In this document: in pieces, positions 44,028 to 53,825 of the stretch
Numbering within the stretch: position 1 is the stretch's first letter
How the letters are laid out: each line of letters opens with the position of its first letter
Assembly: GCA_021788625.1 (NCBI GenBank)
Contig: JAJYKL010000010.1
Coordinates: forward strand, 1 to 64,000
Reading direction: 5' to 3'
Origin: Chloroflexota bacterium
GTDB lineage: Bacteria > Chloroflexota > Anaerolineae > J036 > Brachytrichaceae
DNA length: 64,000 bases
Notes under the pieces: generated by a model
Seen by the model: the letters and a program-made list of their open reading frames with translations, nothing else
Databases searched by the model: none
What the model was told of the DNA's origin: nothing
Position numbers and translations under genes: made by a program

Positions 44028-46607
44028 ATGCCCACCGCACTTACCCTCTCGAAACTCTGGCGCGACGCTGGCTTCAAACCGGACGAGGCCCAGGAGCAGG
44101 CGATCCTGCATGTGGACGGCCCCCTGTACCTGCCCGCGGGTCCCGGCTCCGGCAAGACGCGCGTGCTCTTGTGGCGCACATTGAACCTCATCGTGTTCCA
44201 TGGTATCAAGCCGCAGGAGATCTACCTCTCCACCTTTACTGAGAAAGCCGCGCTACAACTCCGTGAGGGGCTGCGTTTCCTCCTTGGCTACGCCAGCAAC
44301 CATACCAACAAGCACTACGACATCAGCCAGATGTACGTCGGGACGATACACTCGCTATGCAACCGGATCATCCAAGACCGGCGTTTCTACCCCAACCGCG
44401 AACGGGCACGGGTACCCGTTTTGATGGACGACCTGCGGCAGTACTTCTACCTGTATCGGAACGTCAACTGGGAGGCGCTTAAGGAAGGCATTGACCTGGG
44501 CGATGTCGCGAATAAAACGATCAACAGCTACTTCGGCTGGGCATCCCAGTCCCGCCACGAGGCCGTCACGCATTGCATCGCGCTGTTCAACCGCTTCTCC
44601 GAGGAGTGCCTGGACGTACGGTCGGCCCGGCGCCGCGCGTCCGACCCCACCCTACGGGCGCTGATCGACATGTACGAGCGCTACTTGGCACAGCTACAGC
44701 CGGAGGGCGGTCTGCCGCAGACCGACCTTTCACTGCTCCAGCAGAATGCCTTGAACGTCCTGAAGGAGAACACTCCTCACTCCGGCGAGGTTTTTAGGCA
44801 CATCATCGTCGACGAGTACCAGGACACCAACACGGTCCAGGAGCGGCTCTTCTTTGCACTGGCGGCGGGGCACAAGAACCTCTGCATGGTGGGCGACGAC
44901 GACCAGACCCTGTACCGGTTCCGCGGCGCGACCGTCGAGAACTTCGTCGAGTTCGAGGAGCGCTGTGAGCAACAACTCGGCGTTCGACCAAAGAGGATCC
45001 CGCTTTCCACCAATTATCGGTTGCGCGTGCGCATCGTCGGTTTCTACGGCGACTTCATAGGCAAGCCAAACTGGCGGCGCACCGGCAACCAGGGCGGTTA
45101 CTACCGTATCACCGATAAAGATATCCGCGCGCGCAGCAGGGATAACGGCGTGTCCGTCGTGGCGAGCACGCAGGCCAAGCCCGAGGAAGTCTGCGTGGAG
45201 ATCGCCAAGCTGGTCCGTCGTCTGGTTGACGAGAAGAAGGTGGAGAACCCAAACCAGATCGCCTTCCTCTTCCCGTCCCTGAAAAGTGTTCAGGTCAAGC
45301 GCATGGAGGAGGCGCTCAAGCACGAAGGCCTACTCGTCTACGCGCCGCGCGCGGGCTCCTTCCTGGATGTGGACGAGTCAGTCGAGGTCTTCGGTCTGTA
45401 CATGAAGGTTTTTGGCCGGCCCAGCAACGACTTTTCCCGTGGCCAGGACCACGACAAGTACGTGGCCTGGATGGACCGCGCCGAAGCCCGCGCGGGTGAG
45501 CTCGTGCAAGCCGACCGCCGCCTGGCGCACTACATCGAGCACTTGCAGGGGCAGATCAACGACGCCGCGTCCGACTACCAGATCTTGTGCCGGGTGGCGG
45601 AGCGAAACGGGTGGGACGTGAAGGCTCCGTATGACGTACGGGTGATGAAGCGCAGGCTCGCTGATGCAGCCGGCCTGACCGACAAGGCGCGCAAGCTGCC
45701 GGAGAGTGAATCGTTCGAGAAAATCGCCCTGCGCCGGGCGGGCGAGCACAGGCCCTTCAGCCTGGGCTAAATCATCCGGCGGGCCACCGCTCTCGACTGG
45801 AGCGTGCTCGACCTGTTCTACCGCCTGTGCGGGTTCGACCAGCTCAGGGCCAAGTTTAGCCTGGCCGAGAGTGGCGAGGACGAGGGCCCGGTCTGTAACC
45901 TGAGCCTGATCTCACAGTATCCGGCCGTATTCGTTGACCAGTACGTCTCGGTAATCACGGCCAACCTGCTGGCCGACAGCGGGTTCAGCCGGCAGTTCTT
46001 CAGCTCCTATCTGTACGCGCTGCACCGGCGCGGCGAGTCGGAGTACGAGGACGCCGAGGACCCCTTCCCCAAGGGGCGCATCCCATTCCTGACCGTTCAC
46101 CAGGCCAAGGGCCTTGAGTTCCCGGTGGTGGTGCTAGGCAACCTGGCCAAGAACACGAAAGTCCCTCAGCCCATTGAGTGTATCGTAGAGCCGCTCCTCA
46201 AGCGCAATGGGGAACCGCTGGATCGCACGGCCGAGTTCGATGCCTTGCGCATGTTCTACGTAGCCCTGTCGCGGGCCAAGAACCTGCTCGTCCTCGCGCA
46301 CTATCGGGGGTCAGGTGCCCATGTCAACCAACCGTTCAAGGACATGCTGGACGGTGACTTTCTCCGCATCCCGCAACTGGATGTGAGCACGGTGCCCGAG
46401 GCCAGGTTGGACCGAGAAGACCTGCCGAAGAACTACTCCTACACCGGTGACTACCTGATGTACCGCAAGTGCTCGCGGCAGTACATGGTTTTCCGCAAGT
46501 ACGACTTCGTGACGGCGCGCTCACAGGTGCTGATGTTCGGCAACCTCGTGCACCGCACCATGGACGACCTGCACCAACTCCTGATCGCACAAAGGAGCCA
46601 AGGCTGA
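44028..46607 (+). pseudogene. UvrD/Rep-type superfamily 1 helicase with an in-frame TAA
   Basis: The frame reads as an 859-residue SF1A helicase interrupted by one stop at 45768-45770. Before it lie Walker A PAGPGSGKTRVLL, TFTEKAALQLREG (motif Ia), VDEYQDTN (motif II) and GDDDQTLYRFRGA (motif III). After it, in the same frame, lie TVHQAKGLEFPVVVL (motif V) and MFYVALSRAKNLLVL (motif VI). Sequence context suggests an original CAA glutamine. The start at 44028 (MPTALTLSKLW) follows an aggag box, with ATG 44007 as the alternative. Without read-through the product lacks motifs V and VI and cannot be an active helicase. The gene ends one base before the nuclease gene, so they form an AddAB-like pair. 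Confidence 0.85.
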
Positions 46608-46608
46608 C

Positions 46609-47451
46609 ATGAGACTCACAGACGCACAGATCGAGGAGCGTATCAACGCCTTTTTCGAGCAGAACTTCCAGGCCCTGCAGATGGAGGGCGGTCACGCGCT
46701 GTCCCCGGAGCTCAAGCAGGCCGCCCTCAACCAGGTGTTGATGTATTGGCGCAGGCTGCGCGACATCGCTCTGAAGATAACCGACACCGAGGTGAAGCTG
46801 AACCTGCCCGACCAGAAATCCCGGGCAGGGCGCCCCTTCGGGATCGAGGGCGTGGTGGATATCGTACGGGAGGCGGACCGCACCGTGCTTTACGACGTGA
46901 AGACCCACGATCGGGAAGTCATTAACGCAAACAAGGAGGATTACGCAGAGCAACTGGACGTCTACGCCTACATTTGGACGAAGCTGCGTGGACAAAAGCT
47001 ACATGAAACTGCCATCATCTGCACCAGGTTCCCGGACGAGATCAGGACTGCACTCGACGGGGGAGATGTTGCACAGCTTGAGAAGTTGATGCAGAAATGG
47101 GATCCGGTGATCCGCCTGACGTATAACACGGATCACGTCGAAGCAACGGTTGAGCGGTTCGGCCGTGTCGTGGACGACATCGAAGAAGGTTGCTTCGAAC
47201 CCCCTCCGGTGAGTCGCCTGAGGAAGGCGCTCGCGGGTACCCATGTACCCTTTGCCGTAAGCGTTTGCCGCAACTGCGATGCCCGCTACTCGTGCTCGGC
47301 GTACCGCGAGTACACCGAGCACTACGCTCGTGGCGCCACCAGGCGCGGCATGGAGTGCTACTTCTGCGACCTGGAGGATCTTGGCGCCGAGGAAGAGCGT
47401 GAAAACCACATCCTCGCCGGACTCGACGCACAGCCCCGGGCCAGTGATTGA
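46609..47451 (+). CDS. Cas4/RecB-like PD-(D/E)XK nuclease
   Basis: This 280-residue protein has the RecB-type nuclease core. GIEGVVDIV gives Asp84, LYDVKTHDR gives Asp96-x-Lys98, and EQLDVYAYIW is the QLxxYAY helix. A C-terminal cysteine set (about 220, 223, 229, with further cysteines at 250 and 253) resembles the Fe-S-binding region of Cas4/AddB nucleases. Its ATG follows the helicase stop immediately (TGACATG), so the two proteins are probably subunits of one helicase-nuclease that processes DNA ends or invading DNA. With the helicase interrupted its present role is uncertain. No cas genes or CRISPR array are nearby. Confidence 0.82.
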   Translation: MRLTDAQIEERINAFFEQNFQALQMEGGHALSPELKQAALNQVLMYWRRLRDIALKITDTEVKLNLPDQKSRAGRPFGIEGVVDIVREADRTVLYDVKTHDREVINANKEDYAEQLDVYAYIWTKLRGQKLHETAIICTRFPDEIRTALDGGDVAQLEKLMQKWDPVIRLTYNTDHVEATVERFGRVVDDIEEGCFEPPPVSRLRKALAGTHVPFAVSVCRNCDARYSCSAYREYTEHYARGATRRGMECYFCDLEDLGAEEERENHILAGLDAQPRASD

Positions 47452-47526
47452 GGCGGAATATCAGCAGCCCTAATGACCTCGATACCACGAACACTTTTAT
47501 AACAAGCCAAACCACAGGGGAGACCG

Positions 47527-47931
47527 ATGATACAGGCAAGCATTCGTGAGGTTCTCGACGGCTCCAGCCCAGTAGCGGACATGAAGGGGAGCGTGTACGT
47601 CGTGCGCGAAGGTGACACAGTGCTCTACGTCGGGAAAGCCGACAGGATGTGCCTGCGTGATAGGCTGCACTGGCACCTGGGCGAAGGACTTGCCGGCATC
47701 TCCAGCTTGGGCGATCTCATCAAGGCCAACGAGCCGGACTCTTATCAATGGCAAGTCCAGGTGCTGAGTGTGGAGGAGTGCAATGAGCTGCTACACGCTC
47801 ACGGAGACCCTCACACGCGGAGAAAGGTCAACACCGCCGAGACGTACATGATCAAGCTGCTCCGGCCGTGTCTGAATCGGACTAGCAACGTCGATCCTAT
47901 GCCGCTGCCGATGCAGTACCGCCGTCAATAA
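47527..47931 (+). CDS. GIY-YIG-fold small protein
   Basis: This 134-residue protein carries a GIY-YIG-type core: GSVYVVREGD (GIY position), VLYVGKADRMCLRDRLHWHL (YIG position with following arginines) and an asparagine-containing end (TYMIKLLRPCLNRT). This fold is typical of small nucleases and of the UvrC catalytic domain. An agggga box precedes the ATG by a few bases. It follows the nuclease gene after 75 bp on the same strand and may be a third component of that module. Confidence 0.7.
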   Translation: MIQASIREVLDGSSPVADMKGSVYVVREGDTVLYVGKADRMCLRDRLHWHLGEGLAGISSLGDLIKANEPDSYQWQVQVLSVEECNELLHAHGDPHTRRKVNTAETYMIKLLRPCLNRTSNVDPMPLPMQYRRQ

Positions 47932-48528
47932 AAGTCTGGTGAAGGAAGGAGGGCTGACGCGGTTCATCTGGCGGGGGGCAGTCGCACCCTGCGCAGAAGA
48001 TCCGCCAGCGCTGGCAGGCGGACCATGACTAGTGGGGCGAGCAGGGGCGCGTGTGGCGCGAGTACGTGCCACTCACCGCTGACGGTATGCTGTGCGTCAT
48101 CTACTTCGATCTGCTCGACCGGTCGTGGCACCTCTCAAGGTGTGTACGAAGGATTGCCTTGAGGTCCTGGTGCGGCCTGGTCGTGCTGCACGACACCCAC
48201 TTGGTGTTATGCGACGACCGTCAGATCGACCTAGAGGTCACGCTGCCGGCCGCCGTCGCGCCGGCCATCTTCGTTAACGCAGGGGGATTATCTGGTGTCC
48301 GGCCTACCGGCAGGTTACCTTGCGCAAGAATTAAGGGACTGCAGGTATAAAATTAAACGTGTTAGGTCTGTGTAGCCGCAGGGGAGGGGGCAGACACACC
48401 CCGCGTTGCAGGTAGCCGCTCGCCATTCACTATACGACAAGGAGGATACCAGTGGCTCCTTTTCTGGTCACGGTCGGGTCGCGCGTCTCACGTTGTCGTC
48501 ACAGCACGGGCTCGTGTAGGAGGCGGCG
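47932..48528. other. Gene-poor stretch
   Basis: A possible 99-codon frame at 48051-48350 (plus strand, WREYVPLTADGMLCVIYFDL) has some coding character but no ribosome-binding site or family. It may be a remnant. The remainder presumably holds the promoter of the 48529 gene. Confidence 0.4.
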
Positions 48529-49983
48529 ATGAAATCCCTCTCAGACTATAATGCCCGGCTCATCGATGAAGTCATCACGGCTATCCTGCACCCCCAGAAC
48601 GAAGCGGACGGCCTACTAGCCTCGATATATTTCTACTTCCTTAAGCGTTATCAAGGGCGTCTCCTCGTTACCAGGCCCCCCGATGAGTTATTCCAACCTT
48701 ACGTCGCCTCCATCGGGAACCGAGCCGACGCGAAGGTAAGGGCCGAGCTGTCCGCCCACCTGGCGTACCAGGTCGCCGGGGGCACGGACTTGGAAGCGAT
48801 TAAACAATCATTGATCCCCACCACGCCACCGGATGAACCGGCAATACTGGATCAACCAGCTACCTCTTCCACCTTAGTGGTGAACGCGGCATTTCCTGCG
48901 GCGAGTCTGGTGCCGACAACAGGTAGGACTACTCCAAGCGACACCCTACCCCAATATGAGAACCCAGTCCCCAATCACATTGGGGTAGAACGAAATGCTA
49001 ATGCACAAAGCAGGTCAGCAACACCATACGATGCGGTAGTCGCTGTCACGGAGCCGGCGATTCCGATACCCACAACCGGCGACACCTTCTCAGGCCCGCC
49101 AGCCACCCCACCATCATGCGACAACCCAGCTCCCATAGTTCCCACACCAGCAACTAGCGTCACCGCACCGGCCGTGCCGGCGCCGGGCCAGGGCACGTAC
49201 CCGCTATGGAGTTGGGGGTACTTCGCAAAAAGCCTGTCGACCTCCGTATTGCTCGGTGTCGTTCTTGATGTTCTCTTGCACCCAGATCCCACCACCGGCG
49301 GGATGATGATTGCAGCGATGCTGCTGGTTGCTACGGTCATTAGGGTTTGGACGTGGGCGGCACACGAGGGGCTAGATATCTGGAAGCGGATAGTTGTGAT
49401 CGTAGCGGTTTGCCTCGTGGTAACATATGCCTGTGGCGTGCTGGGGGGGTTGGCCGTGTACATCTTCAACGGCATCGCTTCCAGCAGCTCCAACAACACA
49501 TCAACACAATGGGCAACCAGCGTGCCCACCGCCCAGCCGTACCGTCAGCCCACCGTTTACGTGAACCTCCAGGCGACCGCCGAGAACACATACATCGAGC
49601 AAGTTAACCGCATTGCACAGGCAGCCGCAAATGACCTGAAAGGCATCAACTACCTATGGGACCAGGTCAGCACTAGAATCAACGGCACCCGGAATACGGT
49701 ATGGAAGTCTCAGATGGACAAGGCTCTGGAAAAGCTGAACAACGACATGAACCACGTCTACCCCATCAGCCCGCCTGAACGGTTCGCCACCATACACCAA
49801 CACTTGTTGAACACGACCTATCACCTACAGAGGTATATCTACCTACTCGAAGCTGGGTTGCCTGCTTGCGCTTGGTGCGCCGGTGACGCCCAGGCGATCA
49901 ACCAGGCCATGGACCATCGCCAACTAGCTTTACTCGAACTGGCCCAGTTCAATAACGAGTTGCATGGTGCGGTTTACCCTTGA
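48529..49983 (+). CDS. Proline-rich membrane protein, uncharacterised
   Basis: This is a 484-residue protein with three parts. A soluble N-terminal domain spans about 1-95. A Pro/Thr/Ser-rich linker runs from about 96 to 225 (TPATSVTAPAVPAPG). A membrane region of two or three helices comes between 232 and 320 (LLGVVLDVLL, MMIAAMLLVATVIRVW, IVVIVAVCLVVTYACGVLGG). The C-terminal helical domain of about 150 residues has YIEQVNRIAQAAANDLKGINYL and a CAWC pair. A gtaggaggcgg box supports the start. No family is recognised. Its place at the island's right end beside the integrase suggests cargo. A membrane effector is possible but unproven. Confidence 0.65.
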   Translation: MKSLSDYNARLIDEVITAILHPQNEADGLLASIYFYFLKRYQGRLLVTRPPDELFQPYVASIGNRADAKVRAELSAHLAYQVAGGTDLEAIKQSLIPTTPPDEPAILDQPATSSTLVVNAAFPAASLVPTTGRTTPSDTLPQYENPVPNHIGVERNANAQSRSATPYDAVVAVTEPAIPIPTTGDTFSGPPATPPSCDNPAPIVPTPATSVTAPAVPAPGQGTYPLWSWGYFAKSLSTSVLLGVVLDVLLHPDPTTGGMMIAAMLLVATVIRVWTWAAHEGLDIWKRIVVIVAVCLVVTYACGVLGGLAVYIFNGIASSSSNNTSTQWATSVPTAQPYRQPTVYVNLQATAENTYIEQVNRIAQAAANDLKGINYLWDQVSTRINGTRNTVWKSQMDKALEKLNNDMNHVYPISPPERFATIHQHLLNTTYHLQRYIYLLEAGLPACAWCAGDAQAINQAMDHRQLALLELAQFNNELHGAVYP

Positions 49984-50089
49984 AACGAACTGCGCTCAAT
50001 AACACGCATGGCGACTACCCACGCGCACCAACGCCACATAGCCCTATTAGCACATCGCTTCCTGTCGTACGCGTCGGTGAACCCTTCTA

Positions 50090-50752
50090 GACGCTGGCCG
50101 ACTTGCTCGGGGTGATGCGCACCGCCTACCAGCAGGAACTGATCGACGCCGACACCTACACGCGCCTGGCGCTTGTCAAGGGTGACGCCGGCTCGCGCGA
50201 GCCGGCCGGGCGCTACGTCACGCCGGCGGAGGTCGATGCGCTGCTGAAGGCCTGCGCCCACGACCCCACGCCGGCCGGCGCGCGGAGATCGCGGGCAGCT
50301 AATACGGGGAACTTCACGTGGATGCCGAACGCATTGAGTTGCGGATCGTCGGCAAGCGCAACAAGCAGCGCATGCTCTACATTGACAACGGCGCTTTGGC
50401 CTACCTGCGTGACTGGCTGGCCGTGAGGGGCAATGAGGGCGGAGCGTTGTACGTGCTCATCCTGAAGAGCGGTCTGATCGTCCGTGACCGGGCGATGAGC
50501 ACCACGGCCTTAGACCAGGTTCTCGTCAAGCGGTGCGAGCAGGCCGGTGTGGAGGATATGGATTGCCACGACCTGCGCCGCACGTTAGCGTCGAACCTGC
50601 TGGACGCCGAGGTCGACATCTCCATCGTGAGCGGGTTGATGGGGCACAGCAACGTGCAGACCACGGTGCGTTACGACCGCAGGCCTGCGGAGGCACGGCG
50701 CCGGGCGGTGAGTGAGCATATCCACGTGCCACACCACAAGCGCAGAGCGTGA
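50090..50752 (+). pseudogene. Tyrosine recombinase (integrase), decayed
   Basis: Two frames together give a truncated phage-type integrase. The first (from about 50093) reads LADLLGVMRTAYQQELIDA and GRYVTPAEVDALLKAC, the end of the core-binding domain and the start of the catalytic domain. The second (to 50752) reads ELHVDAERIELRIVGKRNKQ, then CHDLRRTLASNLL (HxxR box) and GLMGHSNVQTTVRYD (GH and catalytic Tyr). About 35 residues that should hold the first catalytic arginine are missing at the junction near 50285-50315, where a TAA also lies. The N-terminal SAM-like part is truncated. It is inactive, so the island is no longer self-mobile. It sits right beside the candidate attR. Confidence 0.85.
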
Positions 50753-50868
50753 GTGGCCATTCACCGGACCGGGGCAACGAACGCCAGCACTACAATGCGC
50801 GCAAGATGGTGGACCAATATATTTTCAACGTCAACGTGGGTGGACGAACCGTGTCATTCCCCGTCGAG

Positions 50869-50978
50869 CTGGTGCGTGACCTGACCGACACGATGTACAA
50901 CCCGGCCATGCGCCCCTACGTCAGCCACGACGAGGGCACCCGGCTGGTGGTCGAGTTCATCGAGAAATTCTGGTGCCC
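50869..50978 (+). repeat. Right copy of 110-bp direct repeat (candidate attR)
   Basis: This matches 1184-1293 at 108 of 110 positions, and 50907-50978 is identical to 1222-1293. It begins 117 bases after the relic integrase gene. Confidence 0.7.
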
Positions 50979-51009
50979 GACCGTCGAGAGCCGGCAGTTA
51001 TTGTTCTGA
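50869..51009 (+). pseudogene. Stranded 3' end of an isochorismatase-family gene
   Basis: The open frame reads LVRDLTDTMYNPAMRPYVSH through EKFWCPTVESRQLLF and stop, the last 46 residues of the protein encoded at 572-1324. Upstream sequence (from 50749) is unrelated, so this is a gene tail without a head. The terminal residues differ from the left copy, as expected when an integrating element replaces a gene's original 3' end. Confidence 0.75.
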
Positions 51010-51075
51010 AGCAGAGCACCCGGCGGCTGGCGCGGCCGAGCTCCGCCCTGGCCTTTCCCTGTATACGTAACGCTG

Positions 51076-51621
51076 TTACATGACAGCGTGCGGCTCGGGC
51101 AGGCTGTTGATGAAGTCAGCGTCCACGGACAACTGGATCTCCTCGTCATTAATGCTGGAGATCGCCTCAGCCTGAACCAGCCGGTGCCGTTTCAATAGCG
51201 ACCCCTTCGTGAAGAACATGTCCTGCAGGTGGTTCTCACTCGTGATGAAGTAGTCAATCACCCCCATGTTCTGGCCGTCACAGGTGGTCACCCTTGCCCT
51301 CTCCTTGATCGTGACGGTACCCTCCGGCTGAACTCCCGGCCGGGTCGCCTGGTCCGCAGCCTCGGCCAGGGCCACCTCACCGCCGTGCCGTATTTCGCGC
51401 CCGGAGGTCAGGGACTGCAAGTCCTTATTCAGCACCACGCGGTTCTCGTCTGCTGAATAAACGGCCTCAACGGGGACCAGGATGGACTGATCCGCACCTG
51501 AACCCTTCTGCACCATGAGGTGGGTGATCTCTTTTGTGCTTGGGTAGAGCACGATGTGGCTGAGGTTACCCAACTGCTGGTTGTCCGAACTGAAAACCTT
51601 CACGCCCGGTTTCATCAGCAT
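51076..51621 (-). CDS. PRC-barrel domain protein
   Basis: This 181-residue protein appears to have two PRC-barrel-like units: VFSSDNQQLGNLSHIVLYPS..HLMVQKG at the N-terminus and VTTCDGQNMGVIDYFITSEN..DMFFTKGSL in the second half. PRC barrels bind RNA or proteins in ribosome maturation and photosynthetic complexes, and stand-alone forms are stress-linked. The partner is not known here. A cggaggga box precedes the ATG. It lies outside the proposed island and is monocistronic. Confidence 0.75.
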   Translation of the reverse strand: MLMKPGVKVFSSDNQQLGNLSHIVLYPSTKEITHLMVQKGSGADQSILVPVEAVYSADENRVVLNKDLQSLTSGREIRHGGEVALAEAADQATRPGVQPEGTVTIKERARVTTCDGQNMGVIDYFITSENHLQDMFFTKGSLLKRHRLVQAEAISSINDEEIQLSVDADFINSLPEPHAVM

Positions 51622-51916
51622 GATTCATCCCTCCGGATCTTCCACTTTCTGAGACATAAGATTGTGACTCAGTGGTGCGTCTTGTACGTCTGGTGCAGCC
51701 GGGGAACTTAGAGGATCGATGCAGCTTTTTACGGTGAGCGACGTTCTCGCCGCCCCCTTACCCTGCAGCCTTATTCAACACGCTGCCAGAGTCAGCTTAA
51801 GAATAGCACTTCGAAGCTCAAAATGTTCTAAAAGAATATCCCCTAAAGGTATGTTGCAAAATCGCTTATGTAGCGCGGTGTCGGCCATGCAGGCAGCTTG
51901 GGCACGCCACGCCGTG

Positions 51917-53722
51917 CTACCCCACCAGCCTCTCCAACTCGTCCACCAGGCCTGATAGCACCTGGAACGCCGCCTCGACCGGCTGGGGCGTGGTGAGGTC
52001 GACGCCGGCCAGCTTGAGCGCGTCCAGGGGGTAGAGCGAGCTGCCTGCCTTCAGGAAGCTTAGATAGCGCCCGGCCGCGCCCGGCTCACCGGCCAGGATG
52101 GCACGCGCCAGAGCGTTGGCCCCGGAGATGCCGGTCGCGTACTGGAACACGTAGTAGTCGGTGTACAGGTGGCCGAAGGTGGCCCAGGTGATCCCCACCC
52201 GCGCGCGGTCGTAGGTCATCTCGCGGCCATAACCTTCTGCGAACAGGTCGGCCATCAGGTTGTTCAGGTCGTCGGCCGCCAGCCCTTGGCCGCGCTCTGC
52301 GCGCCGGTGTGCCTCGTACTCGAAGCGGGCCAGCGTGGGCATGATGAAAAAGTAGCGATGGAAGTTGTCCATGGCCTCCTCGATCACGCTGATGCGGAAC
52401 GGCCGGTCGGTGCTGGTCTTGAGCAGATAACCGCGCAGCATGGCCTGGTGAAAGTTGGACGCCACCTCGGCGATGAAGATTGAGTGGCCGCTGTACACCA
52501 GCGGTTGGTTCTGCCACGACAGGTACGAGTGCATGGAGTGGCCCAGCTCGTGCGCCAGGGTGCTGGCGCTGAACAGGTTGTCGCCGTAGTTGATGAAGAT
52601 GAACGGGTGGGTGCCGGGCCGACCGGCGGAGAACTGCGAGGAAGGCTTGCCCGGCGCGGGGTACACATCGATCCAGCGCTCCTGCAGCGCGCCTTTGCGC
52701 AGCGCGCGCACGTAATCTTCACCCAGCGGGGCCAGGGCCTGACCAATCCAGTCGATGGCCTGCTCGTACGAGACCGTCCGGGGGTTGCCAACCAGAGGAG
52801 CCCAGACGTCATAAGGCTGTAGCTCGCTCAGTCCCAGCGCCTTGCGGCGGATGGCCCAATAGCGGTGCCAGGTAGGCAGGTTCTTCCGGAACACGTCGAT
52901 CAGGTTATGGAAAACCTCGACCGGGATATTATTCTCGAACAGGGCGGCTGAGAGGGTGTCGGGGTAGCGGCGCGCGCGAGACGTGAAGACGTTCTGCTGG
53001 ATCGAGGTGGCCAGGTTGCTGGCCAGGGTGTTCTTGTACTGCAGGTAGGTGTCGGTGTAGTGCTCGTAGGCCGTGCGGCGCGCCAGGCGGTCCGGGCCCT
53101 TGAGCAGATCGGGGTAGTTGCCCTGAAACACTGTCGTCTCCACCCCGTGCCCGTCGACGGCCGGGGCGAAGCGGAAGTCGGCGTCGGTCAGCATATTGGC
53201 GGTCTGGCGGGTGTTCTGAAAGGCCGGGCCGAGGCTGCCCAGCAACTCCTCGACCTCCGCCGAGCGCACGTGCTGCTGCTTACGGAAGAGGTCGTCGAGG
53301 TAATGATCGTATACCTTCAGATTGGGGTCCACTTCCAGCCACTGGGCCAGCGTCTCCCGCCCGATGGCCAGCAGCTCAGGATTGATGAAGGCGGTGGCCG
53401 CCCGCAGCCTGCCAGATATCCCCACCGCCACGCCGTACATGCGCGCACCGTCCTGATCGGCCGTGTCCTGCCGGTTCGTCAGAAGCGCGTAGACCATCAC
53501 CCTGCCAGCTCGGCGGAGCAGGTCCTCCTGGGTCTGCAGGGCGCCCAGCAGCACCTGCGGGCCCTGGGCCAGCCGGCCCTGGTACGGGCTGATCTGGCTG
53601 ATGTCTTCCTGCAGGCGGGCTGCTTCGGCCTCCCAATCCTTGGGTATGGGAAACACGCTGGGTGCGTTCCAGCGGTACTTTTCGGGTATCTCAGCGCGCA
53701 TGCGCAAATTGGTTTCAGTCAT
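51917..53722 (-). CDS. pepF: Oligoendopeptidase F (M3B metallopeptidase)
   Basis: This 601-residue zinc peptidase carries the active-site helix ALAHELGHSMHSYLS (HExxH). The third ligand region follows (SGHSIFIAEVASNFHQAML), and typical PepF sequence runs from NAPSVFPIPKDWEAE to VEAAFQVLSGLVDELE. The start at 53722 (MTETNLRMRAEIPEKY) is set by a strong ggaggt box. The open frame upstream of it is repetitive GC-rich DNA. The enzyme cleaves cytoplasmic oligopeptides of about 7-17 residues and helps peptide turnover. It is full length and monocistronic. Confidence 0.93.
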   Translation of the reverse strand: MTETNLRMRAEIPEKYRWNAPSVFPIPKDWEAEAARLQEDISQISPYQGRLAQGPQVLLGALQTQEDLLRRAGRVMVYALLTNRQDTADQDGARMYGVAVGISGRLRAATAFINPELLAIGRETLAQWLEVDPNLKVYDHYLDDLFRKQQHVRSAEVEELLGSLGPAFQNTRQTANMLTDADFRFAPAVDGHGVETTVFQGNYPDLLKGPDRLARRTAYEHYTDTYLQYKNTLASNLATSIQQNVFTSRARRYPDTLSAALFENNIPVEVFHNLIDVFRKNLPTWHRYWAIRRKALGLSELQPYDVWAPLVGNPRTVSYEQAIDWIGQALAPLGEDYVRALRKGALQERWIDVYPAPGKPSSQFSAGRPGTHPFIFINYGDNLFSASTLAHELGHSMHSYLSWQNQPLVYSGHSIFIAEVASNFHQAMLRGYLLKTSTDRPFRISVIEEAMDNFHRYFFIMPTLARFEYEAHRRAERGQGLAADDLNNLMADLFAEGYGREMTYDRARVGITWATFGHLYTDYYVFQYATGISGANALARAILAGEPGAAGRYLSFLKAGSSLYPLDALKLAGVDLTTPQPVEAAFQVLSGLVDELERLVG

Positions 53723-53825
53723 CGTGAACCTCCGAATGGTGGTATCGGCATCTTCGCAGCTGTCTGGCTGATTATACGTAGCACGTCGCACGCCCTGAGC
53801 GCCGTGCACGCACGTACTCGCGCGC

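Noticed and set aside
46609-47451. Calling the nuclease Cas4 of a CRISPR system
   Set aside because: The fold and cysteines are similar, but no other cas gene or array exists in the window, and its partner is a UvrD helicase.
44028-47451. Gabija (GajA/GajB) assignment
   Set aside because: A UvrD-like helicase is present, but there is no OLD-type ATPase-TOPRIM GajA partner.
50749-50868. Start of a real small gene ending at 51009
   Set aside because: Only the part from 50869 on matches a family. The preceding codons are unrelated sequence that happens to be open.
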